The notes below the pieces were generated by a model. It saw nothing but the letters and a program-made list of their open reading frames with translations, was not told where the DNA came from and ran no database searches. This document shows, piece by piece, positions 18,801-27,546 of a DNA stretch of 53,861 nucleotides (within the stretch, counting starts at the first letter, position 1; each line of letters starts with the position of its first letter). The stretch comes from Balneolaceae bacterium (GTDB lineage: Bacteria; Bacteroidota; Rhodothermia; Balneolales; Balneolaceae). Made by a program: the position numbers and the translations under genes. The DNA is taken from positions 1-53,861 of the forward strand of contig JAFIFB010000025.1 of assembly GCA_020832285.1 (NCBI GenBank), in the 5' to 3' direction.

Positions 18801-19875
18801 GACCTGTCAGGTTTCCAAAACCTGACAGGTCTCTTGAGGCTGCCCTATTTGCCACGGCCGCCGCACCAATCACCCCGCCGGCCGGCCCGCTGAACAGCCC
18901 GTCTTTCGGTGTGTACCGCTCTGCCTTCACCAAACTTCCCGCACTGCTCATAATACGGAGTGATGAGCTTCCGATTACCTCAGAGATCCGGTCCAGGTAC
19001 TGCTGCATCACCGGGGTAAGGAACGCATCTATATCGGTGGTAACTGCCCGGGGGACGATTTTTATGGCCGGACTCAGTTTCGACGACCGGCTCACAAACG
19101 GCATACCCAGGTTCAGCAGCATCTCTTCAATAAGAATTTCATGATCAGGATTGAGATAGCTGTGCATCAGGCAGATTGCGGCGGCATCAACATCATCCAG
19201 AAGCGGTTCGATCTGATTTCGCAGAGCGGTCAGGTCCGGTTTTTTGAGTCTGTTTCCGTCCGCATCAAGCCGTTCGGGCACTTCGATAATCTTGTGATAA
19301 AATGGTTCAGGTTTTTGGATATTGAGGGAAAACAGATCTGGTCGCTGCTGGTTTTTGATCTTCAGAAGGTCTTTGAAACCTTCCGTGATCAAAAATAGGG
19401 TGCGCCCGCCCCGGCGCTCCAGCAGGGCATTTGTGCCTTTGGTGGTGGAGAGGCGGAATTGAAGAGGCGGGAGCGGGCTGCCTATGGGAGTTTGTGTGAC
19501 CAACCGGGCCGCAAGAACAGGTGCCTCTTCCGGGCTTCGGATTTCGAAAGGGACATTTTGGCCTGAAGGAACGGGAAGTTCATCAGAAAGCGTGAGGATG
19601 GATTCGTTCTCGTCAGAACTGATGATTCTACAGGATCGGTCCGCGTCATTCAGCAGTGAAAAATCATAACCTTTGAAAAAATCATCGGGTGTTTCGTATT
19701 CGAATCGGATGGAAACTTTTCTGGGATTATTTGTGGATCTGGCTGATCCACGAAGGGCACTGCTGCTAAGAACTTTGCGTCGTAGAATGGTTCCATCTGG
19801 GGATGTGGCAATGCAGTCGGTAAAGGTGCCGCCGGTGTCGATACATATATTCCATTTTTTTGAGAGGCTGCTCAT
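15880..19875 (-). CDS. 5-oxoprolinase (ATP-hydrolysing), HyuA-HyuB fusion
   Basis: 1331 residues, the size of single-chain 5-oxoprolinases. HyuA-type N-terminal half: ICIDTGGTFTDC near residue 11, GPAGGVIGAAAVA, then SFDMGGTSTDVA, an actin-like ATPase core. HyuB-type C-terminal half from about 810: DVLITNHPGYGGSHLPDVTV, and a glycine-rich C-terminus (FTPGGGGFGC). The enzyme opens 5-oxo-L-proline to glutamate with ATP; a hydantoinase-like substrate cannot be excluded. Palindromic elements are read in frame: residues about 348-359 before the ATPase motif, about 887-899 at the start of the HyuB half, and a linker (about 755-803) with repeated NLQGFS-type words. The frame stays open throughout. 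The gene stands alone, divergent from the antiporter genes. Confidence 0.92.
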   Translation of the reverse strand: MSSLSKKWNICIDTGGTFTDCIATSPDGTILRRKVLSSSALRGSARSTNNPRKVSIRFEYETPDDFFKGYDFSLLNDADRSCRIISSDENESILTLSDELPVPSGQNVPFEIRSPEEAPVLAARLVTQTPIGSPLPPLQFRLSTTKGTNALLERRGGRTLFLITEGFKDLLKIKNQQRPDLFSLNIQKPEPFYHKIIEVPERLDADGNRLKKPDLTALRNQIEPLLDDVDAAAICLMHSYLNPDHEILIEEMLLNLGMPFVSRSSKLSPAIKIVPRAVTTDIDAFLTPVMQQYLDRISEVIGSSSLRIMSSAGSLVKAERYTPKDGLFSGPAGGVIGAAAVANRAASRDLSGFGNLTGLSENLQKIISFDMGGTSTDVARYAGEIDYIFEHTVGDATLSAPAIEIETVAAGGGSICSYDGKSLTAGPESAGADPGPACYGRGGPLTITDVNLLSGRLHPSNFHITINMEAARNALNELMKIINQNRNQPLQKEDVLEGFLDIANERMAQAIRKISIQKGFDPSEYALVAFGGAGAQHALAVAAKLNISTVLVPSDAGLLSAYGLQQAKTEQIASRQILKTFREVREKLGVWFDELSGEATSDLKKQGIKNGQIEISRKQLYLRLKGQDSSLEIDWNGVEKVAAQFQQVYEDHYGHWIEEREIEVEAIRVIASEKKDVEIEIVPVNGDVLIECSPSGETEILHNKTSHTSPFYHRKSLKTGAEIAGPALILDPHSTTVIEPGWEGQLLDDGTWILSSLQGFSSKNPDKSANSGHSERNLQGFSTENQVNTKSKDLSKGNLGGFGKTDRPEAIQLQLYTNRFRSVADQMGEMLRKTALSVNIKERLDYSCALLDADGYLVVNAPHIPVHLGAMGTCVRTLIRYFESSSSNPPRVENPWRVFREGDVLITNHPGYGGSHLPDVTVVTPVFVAGKRIGFVASRAHHAEIGGKRPGSMPPDATNLAEEGVVIPPAFLSREGKFRWEQIEGLLRSAEWPSRSIEENMADIRAAVAANHRGVSELKKLADTFGADEVKTYMQRLKLYAAERMKLTLENIPDGTFHAEEQMDDGSLLRVNCSVKGSSMSIDFSGSSGVHPGNLNANPSIVNSVIMYVLRLMVNEPLPLNDGLLEPVEITIPDGMLNPPFPDNPAECPAVVGGNIETSQRLVDTLLKAFGLAACSYGTMNNVLFGNDTFGYYETVGGGTGAGDGFHGADAVHQHMTNTRAADPEILEHRFPVRLDRYSIRESSGGNGTWRGGNGIIREITFLEPVSLSVLTQHRVVKPYGLKGGEPGATGKQEIRRKKGTTQKMKWRDGAELNPGDRFLLFTPGGGGFGC
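17181..17215. repeat. 35-bp perfect palindrome inside the oxoprolinase gene (element 1)
   Basis: Two 16-bp arms (17181-17196, aaaccctccaagggtt, and 17200-17215) are perfectly complementary around a 3-nt loop. The element is translated in frame as roughly NPPRVENPWRV, just before the conserved GDVLITNHPGYGG of the HyuB domain. Related single-arm words occur at 17471-17485, 17534-17548 and 17594-17608. Confidence 0.9.
17470..17612. repeat. Cluster of three CCTCCAAGG-type arms in the HyuA-HyuB linker
   Basis: aaacctccaaggttt (17471-17485) and its exact reverse complement (17534-17548) are separated by 48 nt. A third, imperfect copy (aaaccctggaggct) lies at 17594-17607. They encode the repetitive linker words NLGGFG, NLQGFS and SLQGFS. 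The core matches the arms of the 35-bp palindrome at 17181-17215, so the linker appears to be built from the same repeat family. Confidence 0.8.
18799..18833. repeat. 35-bp perfect palindrome inside the oxoprolinase gene (element 2)
   Basis: Arms 18799-18814 (gagacctgtcaggttt) and 18818-18833 are perfect reverse complements around a 3-nt loop, the same 16+3+16 layout as element 1 but a different sequence. It is read as RDLSGFGNLTGLS, between the GPAGGVIGAAAVA motif and SFDMGGTSTDVA, a spot that is normally a short loop in this family. Confidence 0.9.
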
Positions 19876-20396
19876 ACTTAAAAGGATTCAAATTATTAAT
19901 TGAGTGACATGTCGCCCTTAATTCCACAACGATTTATTTCGCCATTGCGATTAATTTTGAACTTACAGCCATTCAATAAAAGAAATTTTAAGGGTTTATT
20001 CATAATTACAGACTTCGTTACGCCAGCATGCATTCATCTGAATTTTTAAAGATCTATACTGTTGAGATGCGATGTTGGTATTTTTAACTCCTGTCTTTTT
20101 TGAGGTCGTTGCAAAACTTGATTTACGGGTTATAATTTCTGATAAATGGCGTGAAATATTCAGATCAGCATCTGCCCGGCAGAATTTTTCTCCATAAAGT
20201 CAAAGTTTTAGCCCGTGTCAAATTCATAGATAATTCAGGCCATAGGATGTTAATTTCCAATTGTTTTGTTGCTGAATCGGGCGTTTTACAGAGTTTTAAA
20301 AGTTGTTATGATCCTGTCAGATATTCAGTATTAATAGTTTCTTATACAAGAATACCTTATTCTTGGAGTTAATTTAAACATCTATTTGATACGTAA
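19876..20396. other. Divergent promoter region, 521 bp
   Basis: The region separates the oxoprolinase gene (minus) from the first antiporter (plus), so two promoters should lie here. It is AT-rich. An 80-codon-scale frame at 20151-20372 has no domain and is judged non-coding. No operator palindrome or riboswitch was recognised. Confidence 0.4.
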
Positions 20397-22889
20397 ATGC
20401 ACGAGGCTCATTTCACCCTCCCATTTTCCGACCCGGTACTGGTTTTTGCAACAGTGATGTTGATCATTCTGATTGTGCCGATCATTTTTGCAAGGTTTAA
20501 AGTTCCAAGTATTATTGGCCTTATTTTGGCAGGAGTGATTGTAGGCCCTAATATGATTGGCATACTGGAGAGAGGCGAGACAATGGTTCTGTTGGGCACA
20601 GTGGGATTACTGTATCTGATGTTTATGGCAGGCCTTGAAATAGATGTTAAACGGTTTTTGAAATATAAAAACCACAGTATTGTATTTGGCTCATGGACCT
20701 TTTTTATACCCCAGGTGGGTGGTGCGGTATTGGCGGTATACCTGCTTGGGTTTAGCTGGCCTGCAGCCATTCTTCTTGCCAGTATGTTTGCATCCCACAC
20801 ACTGGTCTCCTATCCCATAGCCAGTAAACTTGGGATTACAAAAAATACGGCTGTAACCACAACAATCGGCGGAACCATCATTACAGATACGGCTGCGCTT
20901 TTGGTACTTGCAGTAATAGTCGCTATGGATGGAGGCGCTGTTGGTGCCGGCTTCTGGATTACACTTGGTATCTCCCTTTCACTGCTTACATTTTTCACAT
21001 TCTGGGCCATACCTAAAATATCCCGATGGTTTTTCCAGACGGTGAGTGAAGAGAGTTATCTGGAGTTTGTTTTTGTGATGGCGGTCGCGTTTTTAGTCTC
21101 ATTTCTTGCAGAATTAGCTGGTGTGGAAGCTATTATTGGGGCGTTTATGGCAGGTTTGGCCGTAAACAGGCTTATACCGGAAAATGGAACCCTCATGAAT
21201 CGAATTCATTTTGTGGGTAGTTCGCTATTTATTCCCTTCTTTTTGATTTCTGTTGGAATGATTGTAGATGTAGGTGCATTTTTTGCGGGATTACAGGCCT
21301 GGATAGTGGCTATTTTTATGATAGTTGTGGCACTTACAGGGAAATATGCTGCTGCCTGGATTACCTCAAAATCATTGAAGTACAACCATAATGAAATGAT
21401 GTCAATGTATGGCCTGAGTGTAGCACAAGCTGCTGCAACGCTTGCGGTAGTTTTGGTAGCCTACGATCGAGGCATTTTTGGAGTATTTGGTGATGCTGTT
21501 TTGAATGGATCTGTACTAATGATTTTAGTGACATGTATCGTTTCTCCAATTATCACTGAAAAGTATGGGAAAAAGCTGGCTCTTGAAGAAGATGAGAAAC
21601 CGTATGATCCTACTGATGCACCACAGAGAATTTTGGTTCCTCTTGCCAATCCTGAAACCTCAGATGCATTGATGGACATTGCTTTTATGGTTCGGGATAA
21701 AAACTCACCAGAACCGCTCTACCCGTTAACGGTTACAAGAGAAAGTGTTGAAACGGATGCTGATGTAGCCAGAGGAGAAAAATTGCTGAGCCACGCTGTT
21801 GTCCACGCGGCTGCGGCTGAGGTTCCCGTAACACCTATGACAAGGATCGACCTGAATATTGCCAGTGGAATAAAAAGGGCAGTTAACGAAAACCGGATAT
21901 CTAATGTGATTATTGGCTGGAATGGCCAGACTTCAGCACGGCAACGAATTTTTGGTTCTATTCTGGATCAGTTACTGGCCGAAATTGATGAAATGGTGAT
22001 GGTTTGCAAGATTGAAAAACCGGTAAATACATTTAACAGAATTGTTGTTGCCGTTCCTCCATTTTCTGCACTTGAGGTTGGTTTTGCCGGGGCTATCAGG
22101 CCATTGAAACTGATGGCACAGCAGCTGGGTGCAGATTTTGAAGTCGTTGTTACAGAAGAGAGGCTTCCGGTTGTTGAGAAGAGGATTAATAAAATAAAAC
22201 CGGAAATAGATGTTCGTTACTCAAGCCTGGATCAATGGCTGTCTCTGCCACTCTGGATGAATGATCATGTTGATGATAATGATCTCTTTATCCTGATAAG
22301 TGCCCACGAGGGATCCATTTCCTGGCGGCCCGGACTGGACAGATTACCACGTGTAATTGCTCAGAAGTTTAACGATTTAAGCTTTATTACGGTTTATCCA
22401 TCTGAGGTAGAGGTTGATTCATCTATTCTTAACAGTTCCACACCAACGGAAAGCAGCTTCCTGTCTGCCGATTATATCAAAATTGAACTTCAGCAGAAAC
22501 CAATTCAGGGTATATTGGAAGACATGCTAAGTATTGATCGTACAAATGATAAAAAGAGAGTATCTGAATTGGTTGACCGATTGATGCAAAATTCAGAAAG
22601 TTATACACCGGAAGTGATGCCGGGAGTGCTTCTGTTTGAGGCCCGTACTTCAAAAACAGAGGAGCAAAAACTATATGTGGGCATAAGCAGAGAGGGCTTG
22701 AATATGGAGAGAACTGCAAATCAGTGCCATGTAATTTTGGCATTTGTGAGCCCACTCACTGTTGATAAACAAGAGCATTTAAAATATCTGAATGCCATTG
22801 TAAAGATGATCAAGTCAGGTGATTCCTATGCTAAAATACTTGAATCTTCAACAGCACTTGGAGCCTTGAAAGCCTTAAAGGCAAGGTAG
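20397..22889 (+). CDS. CPA2-type cation:proton antiporter with Usp-like C-terminal region, copy 1
   Basis: 830 residues. Residues about 12-395 contain some twelve hydrophobic segments of a Na+/H+ exchanger domain, with GLILAGVIVGPNMIG, LLGTVGLLYLMFMAGLEID and the ion-path segment IITDTAALLVLA. The cytoplasmic C-terminal half starts at APQRILVPLANPETSDALMD and resembles tandem universal-stress-protein (UspA-like) folds rather than the KTN domain of Kef systems. Predicted role: inner-membrane exchange of Na+ or K+ for protons, with the Usp-like part sensing nucleotides or stress. It is followed after 79 bp by a same-strand paralogue, consistent with one operon and possibly hetero-oligomers. Cation specificity cannot be read from sequence. 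Confidence 0.9.
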   Translation: MHEAHFTLPFSDPVLVFATVMLIILIVPIIFARFKVPSIIGLILAGVIVGPNMIGILERGETMVLLGTVGLLYLMFMAGLEIDVKRFLKYKNHSIVFGSWTFFIPQVGGAVLAVYLLGFSWPAAILLASMFASHTLVSYPIASKLGITKNTAVTTTIGGTIITDTAALLVLAVIVAMDGGAVGAGFWITLGISLSLLTFFTFWAIPKISRWFFQTVSEESYLEFVFVMAVAFLVSFLAELAGVEAIIGAFMAGLAVNRLIPENGTLMNRIHFVGSSLFIPFFLISVGMIVDVGAFFAGLQAWIVAIFMIVVALTGKYAAAWITSKSLKYNHNEMMSMYGLSVAQAAATLAVVLVAYDRGIFGVFGDAVLNGSVLMILVTCIVSPIITEKYGKKLALEEDEKPYDPTDAPQRILVPLANPETSDALMDIAFMVRDKNSPEPLYPLTVTRESVETDADVARGEKLLSHAVVHAAAAEVPVTPMTRIDLNIASGIKRAVNENRISNVIIGWNGQTSARQRIFGSILDQLLAEIDEMVMVCKIEKPVNTFNRIVVAVPPFSALEVGFAGAIRPLKLMAQQLGADFEVVVTEERLPVVEKRINKIKPEIDVRYSSLDQWLSLPLWMNDHVDDNDLFILISAHEGSISWRPGLDRLPRVIAQKFNDLSFITVYPSEVEVDSSILNSSTPTESSFLSADYIKIELQQKPIQGILEDMLSIDRTNDKKRVSELVDRLMQNSESYTPEVMPGVLLFEARTSKTEEQKLYVGISREGLNMERTANQCHVILAFVSPLTVDKQEHLKYLNAIVKMIKSGDSYAKILESSTALGALKALKAR

Positions 22890-22968
22890 TTGTGGATTGA
22901 TTCATAGAGTAATTTAATATCTATTAATTTTAGAGCTTATTATTTACAATCAAAATAAAACCTGAAAT

Positions 22969-25470
22969 TTGTTTTTTGATTCACCACCATATCAATACCC
23001 GTTTATAGATCCGGTTCTCATTTTTGCCTTTGTGATGTTCTTGTTGGCGTTGGTGCCTATTATAGCAGATTGGTTGAAAGCTCCCCGTATCGTGTTCTAT
23101 ATCATTGGAGGGGCTATTGCAGGGCCTCATGTGCTGAACTTTCTTCATAGAGATCAGACAATGGTACTTTTAGGTACTGTCGGTTTGATCTATCTGATAT
23201 TTTTGGCAGGGCTCCAGCTCGATCTTAATAAATTCATCAAATATAAATATCAAAGCCTCTCTTTTGGTTTATTGACGTTTCTGCTTCCATTTGGAATTGG
23301 TGTAGGATTAGGACTTTGGCTGGGTTATTCACTATTTACGGCACTACTAATGGCCAGTTTGTTTGCCTCTCACACTTTGGTAGCCTATCCGATTATCTCA
23401 AGGCTGGGAATTACCAAAAATATGGCAATGACTACATCCGTGGGGGGGATTATCGTGACAGACCCCGGAGCATTATTGGTTCTTGCTATTGTAGTTGGCG
23501 CCCACAGCGGGGATATCAGTGCTGCATTCTGGCTGATGCTTACCGTATCAGTAGCTGCATACCTTGCAATTATTTACTTCATTATTCCGGTGGTTGGGCA
23601 GTGGTTCTTCAGAAATTCAAAAAGCGGGGGTGCCGTTGAATACGGGTTTGTACTCGCCATACTGTTTTTGTGTGCCTACCTCGCGATGGTTGCCGGCCTC
23701 GAAGCAATTATAGGAGCATTTCTTGCAGGCCTGGCGCTCAATCGGCTCATACCGGAAAAGTCTGTATTGATGAACAGGACCAAATTCATCGGTGAAGCTC
23801 TCTTTATTCCGTTTTTTCTTTTAAGCGTTGGTATGCTGGTAGATATCTCGGCATTTTTTACGGATGTCAGAACCTGGGTTGTGGCAGTTACAATGATTAT
23901 AGCCGTTGTGCTTGGAAAGGGTGGAGCAGCATATCTTTCACAATACATATTTAAATTTTCAAAATCAGAGAGCTGGACTATTTTCGGGCTTACTGTTCCC
24001 CAGGCAGCAGCTACACTCGCGGTTACACTCATTGCCTATGATATCGGGTTATTTGATGATTATATCCTGAACGGAACCATTATGATGATTCTGGTTACCT
24101 GCCTGATAGGGCCGTATGTGGTAGAGAAGTATGGTAAGGAAGTCGCCCTTGCTGAAGATCGTGAACCATATGATCCTTCTGAAGCTCCTCAGCGAATATT
24201 GGTTCCACTTGCAAATCCTGAGACATCCGATGCTCTTATGGATATTTCATTTATGGTTCGTGATACTGGCTCGGAAGAGCCGGTGTATCCGCTAACAGTA
24301 GCGCGTGATGGGGCAGGGGTAGAAAGTCAGGTTGCGCGGGGTGAGAAAATGCTAAGTCATGCGGTTATTCATGCAGCATCAGCGGAAACACCGGTAGTAC
24401 CAGTTACACGTATTGATTTTAATGTATCAAAAGGAATAACAAGAGCTGTCAATGAACTGCGGATTTCAAGTGTGGTTATTGGATGGAATGGAGAAATATC
24501 AACAAAACAGAAGATTTTTGGCAGTATTCTCGATCGCCTTTTGGAAGAGATTGATGAGATGGTGATGGTTTGTAAAATTGAAGATCCGGTCAATACCTTT
24601 GAGCGCATGGTGGTAGCTATACCTCCACTGGCAGCTCTTGAGGCAGGATTTGCGGATGCCATCAGATCACTGAAGCTGATGGCTGAACAGCTTGGTGGCG
24701 ACATGGTAGTTGTCTCAACAGATGAACGAGAGCAATATGTGCGTAGCCGGATAATTAAAGTAAAACCTGAAGTTCCTTTAGAGTTCAGTACTATTCATTC
24801 CTGGATTGAGTTGCCGGGATGGATCGAAAAAAACAAAAAAGAGAATGATCTGTTTGTGATGATAAGCGCTCGTGAGGGGACACTTTCTTGGAGGCCGGGG
24901 CTCGACAGATTTCCACGAGTACTTTCTCAGCGTTACCCAAAACTAAGTTTTATAACCGTTTACCCATCAGAAGCTGAAGTGGAAATCGATCCAAAGCTGG
25001 GTGATACTGCTCTTACGCTGCTTCAGGAGAAGAGAGTTCGTCTTCACCTTGAAGATGGGTTATCTAAAGAAGTACTTGAACAGATTTTGCGGACTGATGA
25101 AGAACTAAGCGAAGATAAAGTGGACAGCATTGTCAGGCGCCTTGTTGAAAGTTCAGCAGATTATAAACCAGAGGTAATGCCCGGTGTCCTTCTCTTCGAA
25201 TCTCACACTTCGAAAGTTACCCGCCAAAAGTTTTTCATTGGTATTAGCAAGGATGGTGTGAATGTGGAGCAGAGTGCCCATCTGGTTCATATTGTGATGA
25301 TATTGGTCAGTCCGAAGGATTTGAGTGTAGACGACCATCTGCGTGGGCTAAATTCGGTTGTCAGACTGATAAGGCCGGGTAAAATTTTCGAAAAAATCAA
25401 AAATGCTGAGAGTGCATCAGAAGTAATTGGTACATTGAAATCAATCAGACAGCAGAATGGCCTGACATAA
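22969..25470 (+). CDS. CPA2-type cation:proton antiporter with Usp-like C-terminal region, copy 2
   Basis: 833 residues, closely similar to the preceding gene over its whole length: YPFIDPVLIFAFVM against LPFSDPVLVFATVM, VTDPGALLVLA against ITDTAALLVLA, and an almost identical APQRILVPLANPETSDALMD junction. The start is TTG at 22969: a stop codon sits two codons upstream, no ATG lies nearby, and starting there keeps the N-terminus colinear with copy 1. Predicted to be a second inner-membrane cation/proton exchanger in the same operon. The tandem arrangement indicates an old duplication, because the two have diverged in many positions. Confidence 0.9.
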   Translation: MFFDSPPYQYPFIDPVLIFAFVMFLLALVPIIADWLKAPRIVFYIIGGAIAGPHVLNFLHRDQTMVLLGTVGLIYLIFLAGLQLDLNKFIKYKYQSLSFGLLTFLLPFGIGVGLGLWLGYSLFTALLMASLFASHTLVAYPIISRLGITKNMAMTTSVGGIIVTDPGALLVLAIVVGAHSGDISAAFWLMLTVSVAAYLAIIYFIIPVVGQWFFRNSKSGGAVEYGFVLAILFLCAYLAMVAGLEAIIGAFLAGLALNRLIPEKSVLMNRTKFIGEALFIPFFLLSVGMLVDISAFFTDVRTWVVAVTMIIAVVLGKGGAAYLSQYIFKFSKSESWTIFGLTVPQAAATLAVTLIAYDIGLFDDYILNGTIMMILVTCLIGPYVVEKYGKEVALAEDREPYDPSEAPQRILVPLANPETSDALMDISFMVRDTGSEEPVYPLTVARDGAGVESQVARGEKMLSHAVIHAASAETPVVPVTRIDFNVSKGITRAVNELRISSVVIGWNGEISTKQKIFGSILDRLLEEIDEMVMVCKIEDPVNTFERMVVAIPPLAALEAGFADAIRSLKLMAEQLGGDMVVVSTDEREQYVRSRIIKVKPEVPLEFSTIHSWIELPGWIEKNKKENDLFVMISAREGTLSWRPGLDRFPRVLSQRYPKLSFITVYPSEAEVEIDPKLGDTALTLLQEKRVRLHLEDGLSKEVLEQILRTDEELSEDKVDSIVRRLVESSADYKPEVMPGVLLFESHTSKVTRQKFFIGISKDGVNVEQSAHLVHIVMILVSPKDLSVDDHLRGLNSVVRLIRPGKIFEKIKNAESASEVIGTLKSIRQQNGLT

Positions 25471-25575
25471 GAAAAAGTTGAAGCCTGAAGTAATTTTTAA
25501 ATGATTTTTAGAAATTAAGTCAAATGATTTATTATTCTGAACAAATTACGTGTTCGAACCCAAAAGACAGGATTC

Positions 25576-26163
25576 ATGGAATTAAATAAAAAATTTCGGC
25601 TTGCTATACAGAAATTTGATGAAGCCAACAGCAAAGACCCGAACATCGATACGGATAACGGGGAGGAACGTCCCAAAGAGCTTCTCTATGCCGAACGCAT
25701 GACTGAATGGCTGGACAAAATGGACCCCAACGCATCCGAAGCACTCCGTCTTGCAGCAAGGTGCCAGCATATAGAACGGTGGGTGATTCCCCGCGAAGAG
25801 TACCCGATGAACCGTCCCGGTTACATCAAGTGGCGCAACGAACTTAAACGGTACCACGCACAACGCGCAGAGGAGATTTTAACGGAAGTGGGGTACGACG
25901 AGGAAACCATTGAACATGTGAAGAAACTGGTGATGAAAAAAGGGCTGAAGACCGATCCTGAGGTACAGATGCTCGAAGATGTGATCTGCCTGGTATTTCT
26001 TGAGTACTATTTCGATGAATTTGCAGAAAAACATGAAGATGAAAAAATCGTGAAAATACTGCAGAAGACATGGGAAAAGATGTCAGAAAAGGGGAGGGAA
26101 ACTGCATTGGCTCTCGATTTCCATGGACGGCCGGGCAAACTGGTGGAGAAGGCACTGGCCTGA
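25576..26163 (+). CDS. DUF4202 family protein
   Basis: 195 residues, soluble and rich in charged residues. The conserved region ARCQHIERWVIPREEYPMNR and the later LEDVICLVFLEYYFDEF fit the DUF4202 family, whose predicted HD-like helical fold carries His residues that could bind metal. The biochemical role of the family is not known to me. It begins 105 bp after the second antiporter on the same strand and may be in the same transcript; this gives no firm functional clue. Confidence 0.8.
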   Translation: MELNKKFRLAIQKFDEANSKDPNIDTDNGEERPKELLYAERMTEWLDKMDPNASEALRLAARCQHIERWVIPREEYPMNRPGYIKWRNELKRYHAQRAEEILTEVGYDEETIEHVKKLVMKKGLKTDPEVQMLEDVICLVFLEYYFDEFAEKHEDEKIVKILQKTWEKMSEKGRETALALDFHGRPGKLVEKALA

Positions 26164-26215
26164 GGTGTTGTTCTGGTGAAAGAATTTAACTTTATCAACA
26201 CCAGTTGTATCAGAA

Positions 26216-26500
26216 TTACCGGATTTTATTATTTTGTCTGTGATCTAAGATGGTAATTATTCTAATAATTTTGCCATCTATTTTATAGATCACGGACTGG
26301 TGCTTTGATAGAACAGCTTTCCTCAGCGAAGGTTCAGAGCTTGATACAGGGTACAAGTTGGGGTATTGTACAACTAAACGTTCAAAATTTCTCAACTTCA
26401 ATAAAAAAGCATTGAATTCGTCTTCTGTCCATTCTTCGAGTAAATATTCTTTAATGGATTGAATTTTTTCAGATGATTCAATAGACCAGATTACTCTCAT
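26216..26500 (-). CDS. RelE/ParE-type toxin
   Basis: 94 residues when started at ATG 26500, the start that overlaps the upstream antitoxin stop as ATGA. RelE/ParE-fold features: MRVIWSIESSEKIQSIKEYL at the N-terminus, a central LRNFERLVVQYPNLYP helix-loop, and the strand pair SVIYKIDGKIIRIITILDHRQN near the C-terminus. Such toxins cleave mRNA on ribosomes or inhibit gyrase and are neutralised by the protein encoded just before them. The frame is open 8 codons further upstream, but the overlap supports the inner start. Confidence 0.8.
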   Translation of the reverse strand: MRVIWSIESSEKIQSIKEYLLEEWTEDEFNAFLLKLRNFERLVVQYPNLYPVSSSEPSLRKAVLSKHQSVIYKIDGKIIRIITILDHRQNNKIR

Positions 26501-26724
26501 TTTTTCACAGAAACGGTTTTCCAAAAATCTTCGCTGGAAAGCGTATTGCCGGATTCATGGTCAGCAATTCCCTTTTTTACTGATCTTTTTTCAGTATCTG
26601 ACAGATCATCAAACCAATCTGCACTGCCTGAAGATTCTTTAATTAGAAGCAAGGTTTCCAGCAACTCTTCATCTGTTGTTGTAGATATCCACTTTATAAT
26701 TTCTTCTCTGGCTTTAGTTTTCAT
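26497..26724 (-). CDS. Antitoxin of the RelE/ParE-type pair
   Basis: 75 residues, acidic and helical (REEIIKWISTTTDEELLETL), followed by a C-terminal tail with SVKKGIADHESGNTLSSEDF, like small Bacteroidota antitoxins whose C-terminus wraps the toxin. Its stop overlaps the toxin start by four bases, so the two are translationally coupled. No classical DNA-binding motif is obvious, but autoregulation is usual in such pairs. Confidence 0.75.
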   Translation of the reverse strand: MKTKAREEIIKWISTTTDEELLETLLLIKESSGSADWFDDLSDTEKRSVKKGIADHESGNTLSSEDFWKTVSVKK

Positions 26725-27065
26725 TTGAAACTGATTTTAAATTAATGCCTTTTTTTCAATGAGATACGGCCAGAATTTTTTCTATACGCAGATAGGCCGT
26801 TAATATTTATAGAGATTTTGTACTATTTACTCACTTTAATAAAAAAAGTAGTGAATACAAATTGAAAACGACTATTTGTTGGGTTTCATATATGCAAATC
26901 AGAGCCAATCGAATCAAAAAAAATCAGGCTGAAAACCGTTCAATTTTCATCTTGTGACTGGCGCAAGCGTCCGATTGTGTCAACCCGATAGGGTGCAAGC
27001 GGGCGCTTGAACCAACATAGCAGACCTCCGTGGCTTAAGCCTGGTCAGGCCACTGGAAGTAATAT
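26725..27065. other. Intergenic, 341 bp, with a GC-rich dispersed-repeat-like element
   Basis: The first 200 bp are AT-rich and hold the antitoxin promoter side. From about 26955 to 27060 the composition changes to GC-rich, with gcgcaagcgtccg and the related gtgcaagcgggcgcttga, which look like arms of a dispersed repeat. No gene was recognised. Confidence 0.45.
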
Positions 27066-27307
27066 TTTAAAATCTCCTCAAATGAAAGTGGTTCTTCTTC
27101 GCTCTATTTCATATCCCTGAAGGTGAACTTTCCTTCATTCAGCTCGTTTTCTTCAACGACGATGACAGTACGGGTATTTTCGCGGTTGGTGTATTTCATC
27201 GAATTCATCATGCCGGTGATACCAGTCACCGAATCGGATATAGTCCCATCTCCTCGCCGGTTACAAAGAAGTTCTATACCAGTTGTAAATCCGATAGCAG
27301 GTTTCAC
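27066..27307 (-). pseudogene. Decayed 3' fragment of a second hisS
   Basis: The minus strand encodes PAIGFTTGIELL and then NRENTRTVIVVEENELNEGK with FTFRDMK. These match intact HisS (PAVGFAAGIERL and NRENARYAIIVGENELNEGK, FTFRDMK), with an internal deletion of about 70 residues between the two blocks and a stop after DMK. Beyond the stop, in another frame, EEEPLSFEEI still matches the HisS C-terminus, so a frameshift is also present. DNA identity to 30260-30400 is high to the eye. The fragment lies 3.2 kb from intact hisS in the same orientation and cannot make a working synthetase. Confidence 0.85.
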
Positions 27308-27546
27308 TGGTTTATTATTCTTTGGCCTGATTGTTTCTCTCTTTGTAAGAAGATTTCAGATTATCAGGCATCAGGCAAATGTAAGCTGAATAGGTTCAAA
27401 TACTTTCGAACTGCAACCTTAAATTTCATATCACTTTTATATATTTTGAAACCAGGTATACAAATAAATATCTGTTATCAAATTGCGTGAGGCTATATGA
27501 ATTTTGAGTTGATAATTATTAACGCATCAGCATAACAACCGGAACC

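Noticed and set aside
20151-20372. 73-codon plus-strand frame before the antiporters
   Set aside because: No SD, no domain, in a region where promoters are expected.
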